Positions 1 to 10,200 are shown, counted from the stretch's first letter. The stretch is 64,000 bases of DNA from Alisma plantago-aquatica (GCA_963693085.1 OY856409.1:664545591-664609590), one strand, 5' to 3'. A program made the numbers and translations. The notes: generated by a model from the sequence alone, not told the origin.

Positions 1-282
1 ATCTAACGAGCTACTTGAGTGTGCAGGACTAAGATGGATGACAAAGCAACTAGGGAAAATCCACAAGCTAAAATGTTTATATTTTCATGCAATGTAATCA
101 ATGTTGTAAAACTTGTACAAATATATAATGTACAAGTACTTAGAATTGCATGTAAATCAAGCGTTAGATTTTCCCTAGCCAAACACCATTGTTAGACATG
201 TCATCCCATTTTATTAGGATCACCTTTGCACACTCACACATATAATTAATGCTTAAATTGAAACCTTGAAACAGGATCATTC

Positions 283-481
283 TCGGTCGACAAACTCCTT
301 GACCGAGACACTCTCGGTCGACAATCTTCTTGACCGAGAAAGATCCAAAGTAGTCGTTAGACACAACAAACAAGTTAGTTGGTAGTTAAAGAAAGACGTT
401 GCAAATCACTTGTTCCAGAGAGCCTGTCGGTCGACAAAAGTTCGACCGAGTAGGTGTCTCGGTCGACCATTTGTCGACCGA
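283..481 (+). repeat. U3 hairpin cluster (TCGGTCGA/TCGACCGA inverted repeats)
   Basis: Four inverted-repeat units: 283-306, 314-337, 427-449 and 458-481. Each has arm TCGGTCGA and returning arm TCGACCGA (or TTGACCGA), with 7-9 nt loops. They end about 135 bp upstream of the TATA box. CpG-containing palindromes are known from maize Sirevirus LTRs; a regulatory or epigenetic role here is inference. Confidence 0.85.
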
Positions 482-616
482 GATGGTCTCTGACAGCAAC
501 AGCAGAATAAAGTAATTAGCCGTTGTTAAAGCAACAACTTTATACCTAACAGCTAGTTAAGCACTTAGAAACCCCTAGAAGTTGTCTAGAACGTCCTTAA
601 GCATACTTAGGCCATT

Positions 617-628
617 CCTATAAATAGG
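617..628 (+). promoter_or_regulatory. SiL-1 LTR TATA box
   Basis: CCTATAAATAGG lies downstream of the U3 hairpins. It is repeated in the 3' LTR near 6558 and on the minus strand in both SiL-2 LTRs (11461-11472 and 17472-17483). Confidence 0.75.
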
Positions 629-1354
629 ACAAGCCATAGGACACTAGACTTCACTTGTTACACTTGAGAATACACTTGAGCATACTTGAGCAATCTTTTG
701 CAAGCAATTTGAGCACTGTGATCATTGGCCTACTTTCTTCTTAGCTCAATCTCGTGTCCTATAGGCTATATTCTCCTACCCACATCAATCACAAGTTCAC
801 ATACTTGGCTAGGAGATCTTACGCTTGATCTAGGCATATCAAGCCTCGGGCTTAAAGGATAAGTTGTAATTTCCTTTTTCTTTCTTGTTCCTTTTTATCT
901 TTTGTACTCTCCTTGCTACTCCTAGGGTTGGAGGCTGCGTATTGGAGAGGGTTGACTTCTCAGGTGGAGAAGGGGACTTCAAGCTACTTCAAGAAGGCTA
1001 TTGCAAGGGAAGCTACTTCAGAAGGCTGGTGCAACGGGAGTTGGTGCATCTACTTCAAGGGAAGGCTGCTTCAAGGTTGGCGATTACTTCTAGGTGAAGG
1101 CTGCTTGAAGGGTTTAGGAAAAGAGATTGTATTTTATGTAAATTCCTTGAAGAGGTAATAAAATAAATTTCTTTTCAAATCCCGGTTGGGTAAGCAACCG
1201 GGTAGTGGATTGACGGCTATAGTATTTGCTATAGTTGGAACCACTCTAAACCTTGTGTCTCTTTGTCCAATATTTCTCATTGTGGTTGTTTGAGTTCAAT
1301 AATTGTTAAATTATCTATAAAACTCTATTCACCCCCCCTCTAGTAGTTTTCAAT

Positions 1355-1366
1355 TGGTATCAGAGC
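1355..1366 (+). other. SiL-1 primer binding site (tRNA-iMet type)
   Basis: TGGTATCAGAGC begins 3 bases after the CA end of the LTR. It is complementary to the 3' end of initiator methionine tRNA, the usual primer for Ty1/copia elements. Confidence 0.92.
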
Positions 1367-1399
1367 AGGCTTCAAGGAACCCTAACCAGGTCTTGAAGA

Positions 1400-2290
1400 A
1401 TGGAGGGAAATGGTGAAAAGTGCTTGGACGAAACCACTACATGCTGCAATTGGTGTTTAGGAACAAACCACAAAACAACCGGATGCCCATGGAGATCAAA
1501 GGAAGAGGATAAGCACAAAGAATGCTTTATTGCTACAACTAGTGAAGAAGAAGAAGAAGAAGAAGAGGTAAGTCTTTTTGATTTATCTAAAGAAGAACTA
1601 GTTGCTATTATTAAAGAAACACATAATAAATATGTTGAGTGCAAAAAGAAATTAAAGAAATCAAATAAGGAAAATGATGATCTAAATGTTAAACTTCTTG
1701 CTCTTGCATCTGAAAATGAGAATCTTAAAGAGGGAAATAAATTTTCTGATCTTAAGTTAAAATCTATGGAAGCCGATTGCAAGCTCCTTTCTGTTGAAAA
1801 TTCAAACTTACAGACTCAAGTAAACGATCTTCAGAAACAACCATTATTGTGCACCCATATAGATTATGACACTATTGTTAAAGAAAGAAATTTATTGTCA
1901 TCAAATCTAGACCAAGCAAAAATAGACATTAAGAAAAGAATGGATGAGATTGCCAAGCTACAACAATAAGTTCGTAGTTTGAATAACCATGGCATTCTTG
2001 ATCAAATTCTAGATAATCCCTATCAACAAATTGGGAGAAGGGGACTAGGTTACAAGCCTAAAGGAAAATCTCATCAACAACCTAGTCATAGAAAGTCACA
2101 AACCCAATCTATATATGTACCTAAAAGGACATCCTCACCCAATGACAACATAGGACACAACCATAGAAAAAGATATGAAGTTGACTCAATATGTTGTCAT
2201 TACTGTTTTCGCCTTGGTCACTATTCATTTTCATGTCCTTATAAGAGAAAAGATGTTGAGTTAGTTTGGATTCCAAAACCTCCAAACTAA
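1400..2290 (+). pseudogene. SiL-1 ORF1: truncated copia/Sirevirus Gag, one in-frame stop
   Basis: About 296 codons in one frame, broken only by TAA at 1967-1969, where SiL-2 has AAA (one base change). In order: an N-terminal CX2CX4HX4C zinc knuckle (CNWCLGTNHKTTGC), an acidic Glu run, a lysine/leucine-rich probable coiled coil, then a second CX2CX4HX4C knuckle (CHYCFRLGHYSFSC) and the terminal tail VWIPKPPN. In family Gag proteins this is the part after the capsid-like UBN2 domain; UBN2 itself is absent and pol does not follow. Likely role: nucleic-acid binding and self-association in particles supplied by an autonomous relative (inference). The start is the first ATG after the PBS; SiL-2 has a slightly longer N-terminus. 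A 136-aa antisense frame here is a shadow. Confidence 0.82.
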
Positions 2291-3007
2291 ATGAACAAAA
2301 TCAAGTTGAGATATGACCAAAGACATTAGTTGCATATTTCTATGTCTATCTCAACTCTACATAATTACAAATGTAAATGAAATTAATATTAGTTTGTTCC
2401 CTAGATGATTTAAAGTCTAAGTCAAATGAAAAGAAAATTCCTATTTTCATATGATTTTTCGTAAAAGTATTTTCTGGTCTATACATATACTAATTATCAA
2501 ATGGAATTATCATTGTATGCTTTATACCATGCTTTCATCATTGGGTGCACATAGAAAATTGTTTGCAAGCCAGCAAAATAACTTATCAGTTATATGTTAT
2601 TGCTTGCAACAAAATCTCTAACTCAGTATTTTTTGAAATAATTATGTCTCCAATTAAGTAGTATGCTTCAACTTGATATTTAAATTTTATGCAGATATTA
2701 GACTCAATATATTCAAATCTGAAAAATATCTGCAAAATTTTCCTCTTGGTCAAAATAAAACTTGACTAAGGGGCGCTATGGTCGTAGTCAAGGGCGACCT
2801 AAAATAAGCTTCGACAAAAATTGCTTATTTTGGAAATTCTCTCTTTGGACCTAATCTTAATATAAATTTTTCTTGAAAATTAAATCATTTGTTATCATTT
2901 AAAGCCTTAAATTATCCCAATATTACTCCCTTAGAATATCCATATATATGCTCTACAAAAATGATCTACCATTTGCATTTAAAAATCAGCTTTAAAAATT
3001 GTACTCA
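2291..3007 (+). other. SiL-1 non-coding spacer between ORF1 and U3-like region
   Basis: AT-rich with no coding signal. In an autonomous Sirevirus this is where pol would start. It contains one block shared with SiL-2, at 2768-2808. Confidence 0.6.
2768..2808 (+). other. Conserved non-coding block shared by SiL-1 and SiL-2
   Basis: The core GCTATGGTCGTAGTCAA followed by CGACCTAAAATAAG also occurs on the minus strand at 14822-14868 in SiL-2, although the flanking sequence has diverged. It lies between ORF1 and the U3-like region in both. Function unknown; a packaging signal or a trace of deleted pol are possibilities. Confidence 0.6.
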
Positions 3008-3016
3008 GTAAGTCTG

Positions 3017-3284
3017 TCGGTCGACGAATTCATCGACCGAGAACCTCTCGGTCAGCCCATCTCTCTCGACCGACAAATACTAAACAGACTCAATATCGGA
3101 CGAACTGTCGGTCGACAAATGCTCGACCGAGACAACGTCGGTCGACAAGTGCTCGACCGAGAAATAGCCGTTGGATACGACCGTTGTAAACCGACCGTTA
3201 TGACCGTTTTTGACCGTTGGGGAACCAAGTGGCGCGTCTGCAACTTGACCGTTGCGGACGCTCGGTCGACGAATCATCGACCGA
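3017..3284 (+). promoter_or_regulatory. Internal U3-like region before ORF2: five hairpins plus AACGG (MSA-like) array
   Basis: Hairpin arms pair at 3017/3033, 3048/3066, 3108/3123, 3138/3153 and 3262/3277 (TCGGTCGA or TCGGTCA with TCGACCGA). Between them lie five GACCGTT motifs (AACGGTC on the other strand) at 3179, 3193, 3202, 3212 and 3247. Positions 3211-3221, read on the minus strand, are CCCAACGGTCA, which fits the mitosis-specific activator consensus YCYAACGGYYA bound by plant three-repeat MYBs (established for B-type cyclin promoters). The layout copies the LTR U3: hairpins, then TATA. Promoter function is inference. Confidence 0.72.
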
Positions 3285-3300
3285 CCAGGTCGCTGGAATG

Positions 3301-3310
3301 CTATAAATAG
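3301..3310 (+). promoter_or_regulatory. Internal TATA box for SiL-1 ORF2
   Basis: CTATAAATAG lies 145 bp before the ORF2 ATG and 17 bp after the last hairpin. SiL-2 has GCTATAAAAAGG at almost the same distance, so motif and spacing are conserved even though this is not an LTR. Confidence 0.72.
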
Positions 3311-3445
3311 GAGCAAAAATGAGTCACTTACTCACACTTGCATTTCCTTGCCTCCATAGTCCATCTCTAGTGCATTTTCGTGCAACCCTTCAGCATTCTT
3401 ATCCTCCAATCTTCCTTGCTTCTTCTCCACACTCAAGAAACACAA

Positions 3446-4828
3446 ATGGCCTCATCCTCAGCTGCCCATGGGAAGAAGAAAGTCGCCGGAAGAAAAAGAA
3501 GAGAAGATCGGGAAGCCACTCCGCCACTGACGATCATCAACGACATCGCCTTCATCGACGGAGATGCTGGAGATCGATATCTACGGCTTTCCTCTAAAGC
3601 TCCTCTTCCCCGACGCCCGGTCGAAGCTATGGACTTCATCAACATAGTCGATCTGGAGAATCTCTTTGAAGTACAAAAACTGAAGGACTTCATCAATCCT
3701 TCTTTTCCTTTCTATTCCACTAAGGTAGTCAACGAATTCTATGCCAATCTCTTATCCCACACCGAAAATGAAACCACATTCTTTTACACCATGGTCAATG
3801 GGCATAGTTTTAAATTTACCGAAGGGGATATTCTTGATATGCTAGAAATTGATATAGATGAATACCAAGATTTCCTTGACCTTACTTCCGGCAATCCACT
3901 AAATTTATTATCCCATGATGACCACTCCACTAGCCTTAGTGATATAAAAAGAGTCATATTTCAAACCAATACCACTTGTCATGAAGATAGGGGAACCTAT
4001 TATGCAATAAACCTGAAACCTGCATGTAGGATAGTAAACCTCATTGTTTCCACAAACATACATCCAAGAGCCAATAAATCTGAGGTCCCTATTTTCCGCA
4101 TGTGTCTAATTTATGCTATCATAAAAGAAATTCCTATAAACTTCATTCGCATAATACTTAAAAACATGCTTGAGTTTTCTGGCAATCCACCGTATGCCGA
4201 TTTTGTATGCCAGATCACTCAACATTGTCTTAAGTTACAAATTGAAGATATGGGGTATACATGGGAGCGTAGACCACCAAAGATAAGTAAGAATACCGTA
4301 GAGAAGATGGGGATTGACTTTGGTCATAAAAGGGCAAGAGTAGAAGGAGAATCATCACATCAAGATATACCACCACCCCCTCCTCCTACTAATCTTTCTG
4401 TTGATCCCATCCAAAATACTCTCACTTATCTTGTCGGCTCCCAATATCATCTTAGTAACCAACTCAACTATACCCACCATGCCATGACATACTTAAATCA
4501 AAGAATGCAAAATCTTTCTCCGAGCCAAACCGATGAATATCCGCATTCCTTAAATCCTGGCATGCTCAACCCATTTAACCCTTCATACAACTACTATCAA
4601 ACTCCACCTCCACCATCAATGGATCTTGCACATACTCAATTTTCCTCCATGCAATTGCAAGATATAGCTGCTCACTTCCGATTTGACCGAGTTCCCACAT
4701 TTCTGGAAGCATATGCGTTAACTACGACAGGTGCTTTGGATTGGCAAACTCTGGTCAAATATTATGGAGCCGAGCCATTCCTTGGGAAAGATCCGGACAT
4801 CGATGTAATTCTTAAATCTTTCCAGTGA
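3446..4828 (+). CDS. SiL-1 ORF2: PF20167-like plant retroelement protein
   Basis: 460 aa, uninterrupted. I chose the ATG at 3446 (MASSSAAHGKKK), not the upstream ATG at 3380, because SiL-2 starts with MASSSTRGKKK at this point. Residues 1-30 are basic and low-complexity. The central ~250 residues hold the VVNEFYANL motif, then VNGHSFKFTEGDILDML and a HEDRGTYYAINLKP segment; this pattern resembles the 'putative plant transposon protein' domain (PF20167, from memory). A Pro run precedes a Gln/Asn/Tyr-rich linker, and the last ~60 residues (from LQDIAAHFRF) are well conserved. No signal peptide or membrane segment is seen, so it is not a typical envelope protein despite its position after the gag region. 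Biochemical function unknown. Confidence 0.85.
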   Translation: MASSSAAHGKKKVAGRKRREDREATPPLTIINDIAFIDGDAGDRYLRLSSKAPLPRRPVEAMDFINIVDLENLFEVQKLKDFINPSFPFYSTKVVNEFYANLLSHTENETTFFYTMVNGHSFKFTEGDILDMLEIDIDEYQDFLDLTSGNPLNLLSHDDHSTSLSDIKRVIFQTNTTCHEDRGTYYAINLKPACRIVNLIVSTNIHPRANKSEVPIFRMCLIYAIIKEIPINFIRIILKNMLEFSGNPPYADFVCQITQHCLKLQIEDMGYTWERRPPKISKNTVEKMGIDFGHKRARVEGESSHQDIPPPPPPTNLSVDPIQNTLTYLVGSQYHLSNQLNYTHHAMTYLNQRMQNLSPSQTDEYPHSLNPGMLNPFNPSYNYYQTPPPPSMDLAHTQFSSMQLQDIAAHFRFDRVPTFLEAYALTTTGALDWQTLVKYYGAEPFLGKDPDIDVILKSFQ

Positions 4829-5103
4829 AGTGTTGAAGTTGTACTAGTTGTAATGACAATGATTGTAATAAATTGGTCATTTCTATATGATTGTAATATT
4901 TTCCAAGCTATTGAATGAAGTTTGCCATCTTTGCTTGATTCAAATGGTTATTTTTTTTAAGCATATGAGACATCTTCAAAAAATATGGATTATAAGTTCA
5001 TTATTGTAGAGCATAACCAATAAGGGGATTAATAATTAAAACAGGCAACTATTAAAATTGTGGCTAAATTGACAAATGACAAAACAGTTCTCCAGAAACA
5101 TCC
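4829..5103 (+). other. SiL-1 3' non-coding after ORF2
   Basis: AT-rich, with no reading frame of note. It may contain the 3' end of an ORF2 transcript, but no polyadenylation signal can be assigned with confidence. Confidence 0.4.
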
Positions 5104-5158
5104 TCGGTCGAGCAACTAGTCGACCGAGAACACTGTCGGTCGAGCAATTGTCGACCGA
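5104..5158 (+). repeat. Hairpin pair downstream of SiL-1 ORF2
   Basis: Two units, 5104-5127 and 5136-5158, have the same TCGGTCGA/TCGACCGA arms as the LTR. SiL-2 has no pair here but has one just after its ORF1 (15566-15620). Confidence 0.8.
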
Positions 5159-5277
5159 CCGGGTTTCTGTTTTCCAGACTGACATAAAATTGCATACATC
5201 TTTGTTAAATCATGGAGATCATCTACAACATTTTATATATTTACTTAGTACTCAAATTTTCATTTGAGATATCTATG

Positions 5278-5873
5278 TAAGGGGGAGCAAAGCATAAGAC
5301 TAAGGGGGAGATCATAAAAACAACTTTGACCATTTAATTGAAGAAGCTTACAAAAACATTGTAACCACCATGTGTAGCTGAAAATTTTCATTGATTTTAA
5401 AGAAATTTATGAATTTATTGAAAATGGTATCTTGTACTTGAAGGAATTCTCTACCCAAAACAGGGCTTAACATCCCTTGCATTTGGATGTAGACATTTTT
5501 ATGTACTCTAAGATTAGAGGATCTTAAGGGAATCTCATATCATTTCAAGGCTTAACATCCTTTGCAAATGATTGAGAAACAAAGTGTGGATACATTAGAC
5601 AAAAATCCATGGATATCTATTTAAGGGGGAGCATAATATTAAGGGGGAGAAGAAAAATAAAATATTCAACTTGGATATCTTTTTGAAATGACAAAGGGGG
5701 AGAAAGAATATAAAAATAAAAAAATATAAATAAGTTTCATAACATCTTGGCCAACACTCACTTGCAAAACATAGATGGCTACAAAAGGTAATTTTTAGGT
5801 ATGAAACTCACATGCTTTATATTTACTTCTTTCATATTTAGGAAATGTTTGTCATCTTCAAAAAGGGGGAGAT
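5278..5873 (+). other. Multiple polypurine tracts ending in the PPT of SiL-1
   Basis: AAGGGGGAG-type tracts at about 5279-5287, 5302-5311, 5632-5641, 5641-5650, 5694-5703 and the terminal 5861-5872 directly before the 3' LTR. Arrays of polypurine tracts upstream of the 3' LTR are a known Sirevirus feature; the last tract primes plus-strand synthesis. Confidence 0.8.
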
Positions 5874-7295
5874 TGTTGGATAAATTGGATATTATGATAA
5901 ATCCCTTTGTTTCGATGATGACAAACATTTCATTCTTATTAATCTAACGAGCTACTTGAGTGTGCAGGACTAAGATGGATGACAAAGCAACTAGGGAAAA
6001 TCCACAAGCTAAAATATTTATATTTTCATACAATGTAATCAATGTTGTAAAACTTGTACAAATATATAATGTACAAGTACTTAGAATTGCATGTAAATCA
6101 AGCGTTAGATTTTCCCTAGCCAAACACCATTGTTAGACATGTCATCCCATTTTATTAGGATCACCTTTGCACACTCACACATATAATTAATGCTTAAATT
6201 GAAACCTTGAAACAGGATCATTCTCGGTCGACAAACTCCTCGACCGAGACACTCTCGGTCGACAATCTTCTCGACCGAGAAAGATCCAAAGTAGCCGTTA
6301 GACACAACAAACAAGTTAGTTTGTAGTTAAAGAAAGACGTTGCAAATAACTTGTTCCAGAGAGCCTGTCGGTCGACAAAAGTTCGACCGAGTAGGTGTCT
6401 CGGTCGACCATTTGTTGACCGAGATGGTCTCTGACAGCAACTCCAGAATAAAGTAATTAGCTGTTGTTAAAGCAACAACTTTGTACCTAAAGGCTAGTTA
6501 AGCACTTAGAAACCCCTAGAAGTTGTCTAGAATGTCCTTAAGCATACTTAGGCCATTCCTATAAATAGGACAAGCCATAGGACACTAGACTTCACTTGTT
6601 ACACTTGAGAATACACTTGAGCATACTTGAGCAATCTTTTGCAAGCAATTTGAGCACTGTGATCATTGGCCTACTTTCTTCTTAGCTCAATCTCGTGTCC
6701 TATAGGCTAGATTCTCCTACCCACAGCAATCACAAGTTCACATACTTGGCTAGGAGATCTTACGCTTGATCTAGGCATATCAAGCCTCGGGCTTAAAGGA
6801 TAAGTTGTAATTTCCTTTTTCTTTCTTGTTCCTTTTTATCTTTTGTACTCTCCTTGCTACTCCTAGGGTTGGAGGCTGCGTATTGGAGAGGGTTGACTTC
6901 TCAGGTGGAGAAGGGGACTTCAAGCTACTTCAAGAAGGCTATTGCAAGGGAAGCTACTTCAGAAGGCTGGTGCAACGGGAGTTGGTGCATCTACTTCAAG
7001 GGAAGGCTGCTTCAAGGTTGGCGATTACTTCTAGGTGAAGGCTGCTTGAAGGGTTTAGGAAAAGAGATTGTATTTTATGTAAATTCCTTGAAGAGGTAAT
7101 AAAATAAATTTCTTTTCAAATCCCGGTTGGGTAAGCAACCAGGTAGTGGATTGACGGCTATAGTATTTGCTATAGTTGGAACCACTCTAAACCTTGTGTC
7201 TCTTTGTCCAATATTTCTCATTGTGGTTGTTTGAGTTCAATAATTGTTAAATTATCTATAAAACTCTATTCACCCCCCCCCTCTAGTAGTTTTCA
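5874..7295 (+). repeat. SiL-1 3' LTR (1422 bp)
   Basis: Starts TGTTGGATAAATTGG after the PPT and ends GTTTTCA before non-element sequence. Hairpin units lie at about 6224-6280 and 6368-6423, TATA near 6558. Same length as the SiL-2 3' LTR. One hairpin arm here is TTGACCGA where the 5' LTR keeps TCGACCGA, and the reverse holds for two others. Confidence 0.93.
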
Positions 7296-10200
7296 CTAAC
7301 AACAATCTTAATTTTCCTTGTGACAGGGCAAATTTACATTCTTGTTAAGTGCATTTCCATTCTTGCATTCCTTCCCTTAGTGTTAATCACCAAACCCCAA
7401 ACCCAACTTTTACTTTCTGTTCCAAATATGAAAAATACCAAAAACAAATAATTAGTTCTTCAAACAATTGGGATAAAAAGAAACAATCTTAAAAAGTTGT
7501 CATGTGGGATCGACCCTTTCTATATTAGCCTTAATCGGAAAGTTGAAAAAGGATTAAACTGTAGGATAATTATCTTAGTGATTGTAAGTTCTAAATGATG
7601 CATTAACAGCTTTCTAGGGCTAAGCATGCTCATGTGGATGTAAACCCTAAATGTAGGGATGTTTGTGAACTTTGTTATCAAGATGTAGTTTCCTCCCATC
7701 CTGGGAGAAGGACCCTTTCGTAGGGTGTATACCCATTTTGTTGGTTCTTAGGTAACCTAAAGAGGTCTCATAGGATCTTGAGAAGATAAAGAGTAGATAG
7801 TATGAGAATGAACATGTAGACCCATAGATAACCATATCTAAGTGCATGTGGGTGACACCATGGAGGTAATCGGTATGGAGCCTAACCAAGGTAGGCAGGT
7901 CACCATGACCCCTATAAAATGATGAAAGTCAACCCAGAAATGCAGAGAGAGATGATGGAGACTTGGGTAAGGTTCTGAGTTAGACATGTACTATATTAGA
8001 ATCCTAAGTCTATCCTAGGGTCAGGTAGGGATAAGACCGATGGGAGTAGGAGTTGCCTAATTCCCTAGTTGCACATGATCATAGGGTCGGGAGGTAACAT
8101 CTATCATTGTCCGAGGGCCATGGGTTAGGAGATTGATCACCTTCATGAACTCATGGGACCCAAAGGGTAGATGAGGAGGGCACTCTCTGGATGCATAAGG
8201 GAAGAGGGATGACCCCAAAAGTGTCGGCACCCTATAGACCTAGAGAAGATGGCCAAGGAGTGAGTGATGACCCAAGTGGGTTCAAGATCAGTTTTTCATG
8301 GAAGTAACTTTGATATCAATGATGATCATGATGTAGAGACGTATGTTGCACGTTTCAACTTAGATTTGAAAGTGTACTGGAAAGGTGGGATGTATCATCT
8401 CTACTCTTGGAATGGGAAGAACTTGGTATTAGGACTGTAACCAAATGCTTATTTCCTCTTGTTATGGGAGTGAGAGATAGGACAGTACACATGCCATACA
8501 CCAAGGATAAAAGATGATGTGAGTTGGAACGTTGCTATGAGGTATGAGGACAGAGATGATAACATACCCTTGTGGAATGAATGATATGTGGATGGTTTAC
8601 AAACATCAAGAGAATTGAGGTAGTCATCTTATGAGGATGCTTTTATCATGAGCTATGTGGAATTTGCGAGTTATACAAGGTTGAGTTTGATAACCAAGAA
8701 GATGAGCTCCGAGTTTTCTTGATGAAGATAGACTTAGAGTTTGATATGAGATGATAAAGTGGAATACATGGAGGTGTATGTCTTCAACATTACCTAATAC
8801 ATAAGGATATGAGGTGGTAATGGATGCTCTGGTTGAAATGCAGCTGCCTAGTTTAGCTGGAGGCTAGAAGAGGTTGTTAGGTTAACCCTAAGTTTGTGAG
8901 ATATGTTTGGCTAACACTTATATGCAACGATATCTGTTGAACAAGTTAGTAGTTGTTTGATTAGCCAGCTTAGGCCTTGATGCAAGAAAAGGATGGTGGT
9001 AGAACCTCAGATGTACTTCTCTGGAAAAGAAGGTGATGAAACACTGATTAGAGTGGTTTAGGGTTTCTGAGGAATCAATCTTGAGGAATCATGACATACA
9101 TGAGATCATGATTTTAAGATCACCATACACCGTGGTACTACGAAGATAGTAAGTGGCAGTAGTACTTTGGATGCTTAAGATGAAGTTGTACGTGGCTTGT
9201 CTCCATGCAATCTAGGAGGTGAAGGACGAACACCAGTAACCCAGTGTATTGATATAGAGGATAAAGAGTCCCCGAGAGGGAATAAGAGTTCATTACTATG
9301 GATGTTGTGGTAAGTCTCCCCTAGACCAAGGGAGGTCAAGATGCAATATGGGTTATGGTAGATCGCCTTACCTAGATAACATGAGAAAGAAAGAATATTG
9401 TCAAGGGATGGATCCAATTGAACTACATATGAGAGAGAGATGGTTCAACTACATTATGATGTGAGTTCAATAGTTCTTGATTATAACCTAAAGATTCACT
9501 TCCATGCAATGGAAGTAGGTACATGAAGAAATCGATGTTAGTACAGTTTATCACCCCTAACTAATGGTTAGTATGATCTAGACTAGATGGTCTGATGAGA
9601 GCATGTGTGCTCATTCAGGGTGATACATAGAGACATTTCTTGTCCTCTGTAAGATGTGATGATGACCACCATAGCCAGTGTCGAGATGTAAAGAAGCTCT
9701 ATTAGGGAGGTTGTGTCAGTCACCACTTCATTAAGATGATGTTGGTGAAGGGACCTCACGAAGGTCGGAAAAGAACCACAGTGTGTGTAGATGAAGTGAC
9801 TTTGATCGTGCAATGGCTGAGAGAGAGCCCAGGGGCGACATGAGTCATGAGCTGATGCAAAGCAGATAGACATGCAGTTCACTGTGGGAGAGTATGTGAT
9901 GTGAAAATCTGACCCCTCTAAGTTATAGCTAAGAGAGTTGAGTCTCGGCTGCATGGTCCATTTGAGATGGAATGGTGGAGATGGTTGTGTTTAGCCTTAC
10001 CCCTCAGGATAACATGATGTATAATGTGTTCCATGAGTCTGATCTAGAGCACTATGTGAGGTACCCAAGCCATGTGCTGAGCCCTGAACCTATTCAACTT
10101 TATGAGAGGCTGAAATGTCCTGAGTCACCTATGAGGTACGATATGCCAAGGTGAGAGAGAACTTAGATGAAAGAATATGAGATGATGAAGGTTCTTGGGA

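Larger units (their letters stand above)
1..1352 (+). repeat. SiL-1 5' LTR, partial
   Basis: Near-identical to 5942-7295 along its length and ends in CA immediately before the primer binding site. U3 holds four hairpin units (283-481) and a TATA box at 617. Two short overlapping reading frames (885-1158) recur in the other LTR but look non-coding. Several differences from the 3' LTR are C/T changes at CpG sites. Confidence 0.93.
1..7295 (+). mobile_element. SiL-1: pol-less Sirevirus-like Ty1/copia LTR retrotransposon, 5' end cut by window
   Basis: Order seen: 5' LTR, iMet primer site, ORF1 (partial Gag), non-coding block, hairpin/MSA/TATA region, ORF2, repeated polypurine tracts, 3' LTR. The 3' LTR begins TGTTGG and ends CA. 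The first base of the window aligns to position 5942, so about 68 bp of the 5' LTR are missing. No protease, integrase, RT or RNase H is visible in the 4.5-kb interior. The AAGGGGGAG tracts and the terminal motif next to TGTTGG are hallmarks of Sireviruses (family knowledge). The 3' flank is CTAAC (7296-7300); the matching 5' target duplication lies outside. A complete sister copy (SiL-2) lies at 10725-18126. Non-autonomous status is inferred from the missing pol. Confidence 0.88.

Noticed and set aside
885..1158. Two overlapping 70-81 aa frames repeated identically at 6826-7099
   Set aside because: They lie within the SiL-1 LTRs, so identity reflects the LTR pair. Two frames overlap and no domain is seen.
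1372..1782. 136-aa minus-strand frame
   Set aside because: It is antisense to ORF1; the serine-rich run is the reverse of the Glu codons.
3017..3284. CRISPR-like array of short repeats
   Set aside because: The units are self-complementary hairpins with variable spacing inside a plant retrotransposon, with no spacers or cas genes.
3446..4828. ORF2 as an envelope protein because of its 3' position
   Set aside because: No signal peptide, membrane segment or glycosylated ectodomain pattern is visible, and it resembles a soluble plant transposon-associated family.
1..7295. Endogenous pararetrovirus
   Set aside because: There are clear LTRs with TG...CA ends, an iMet primer site, polypurine tracts and, in the sister copy, a 5-bp target duplication, so it is an LTR retrotransposon.
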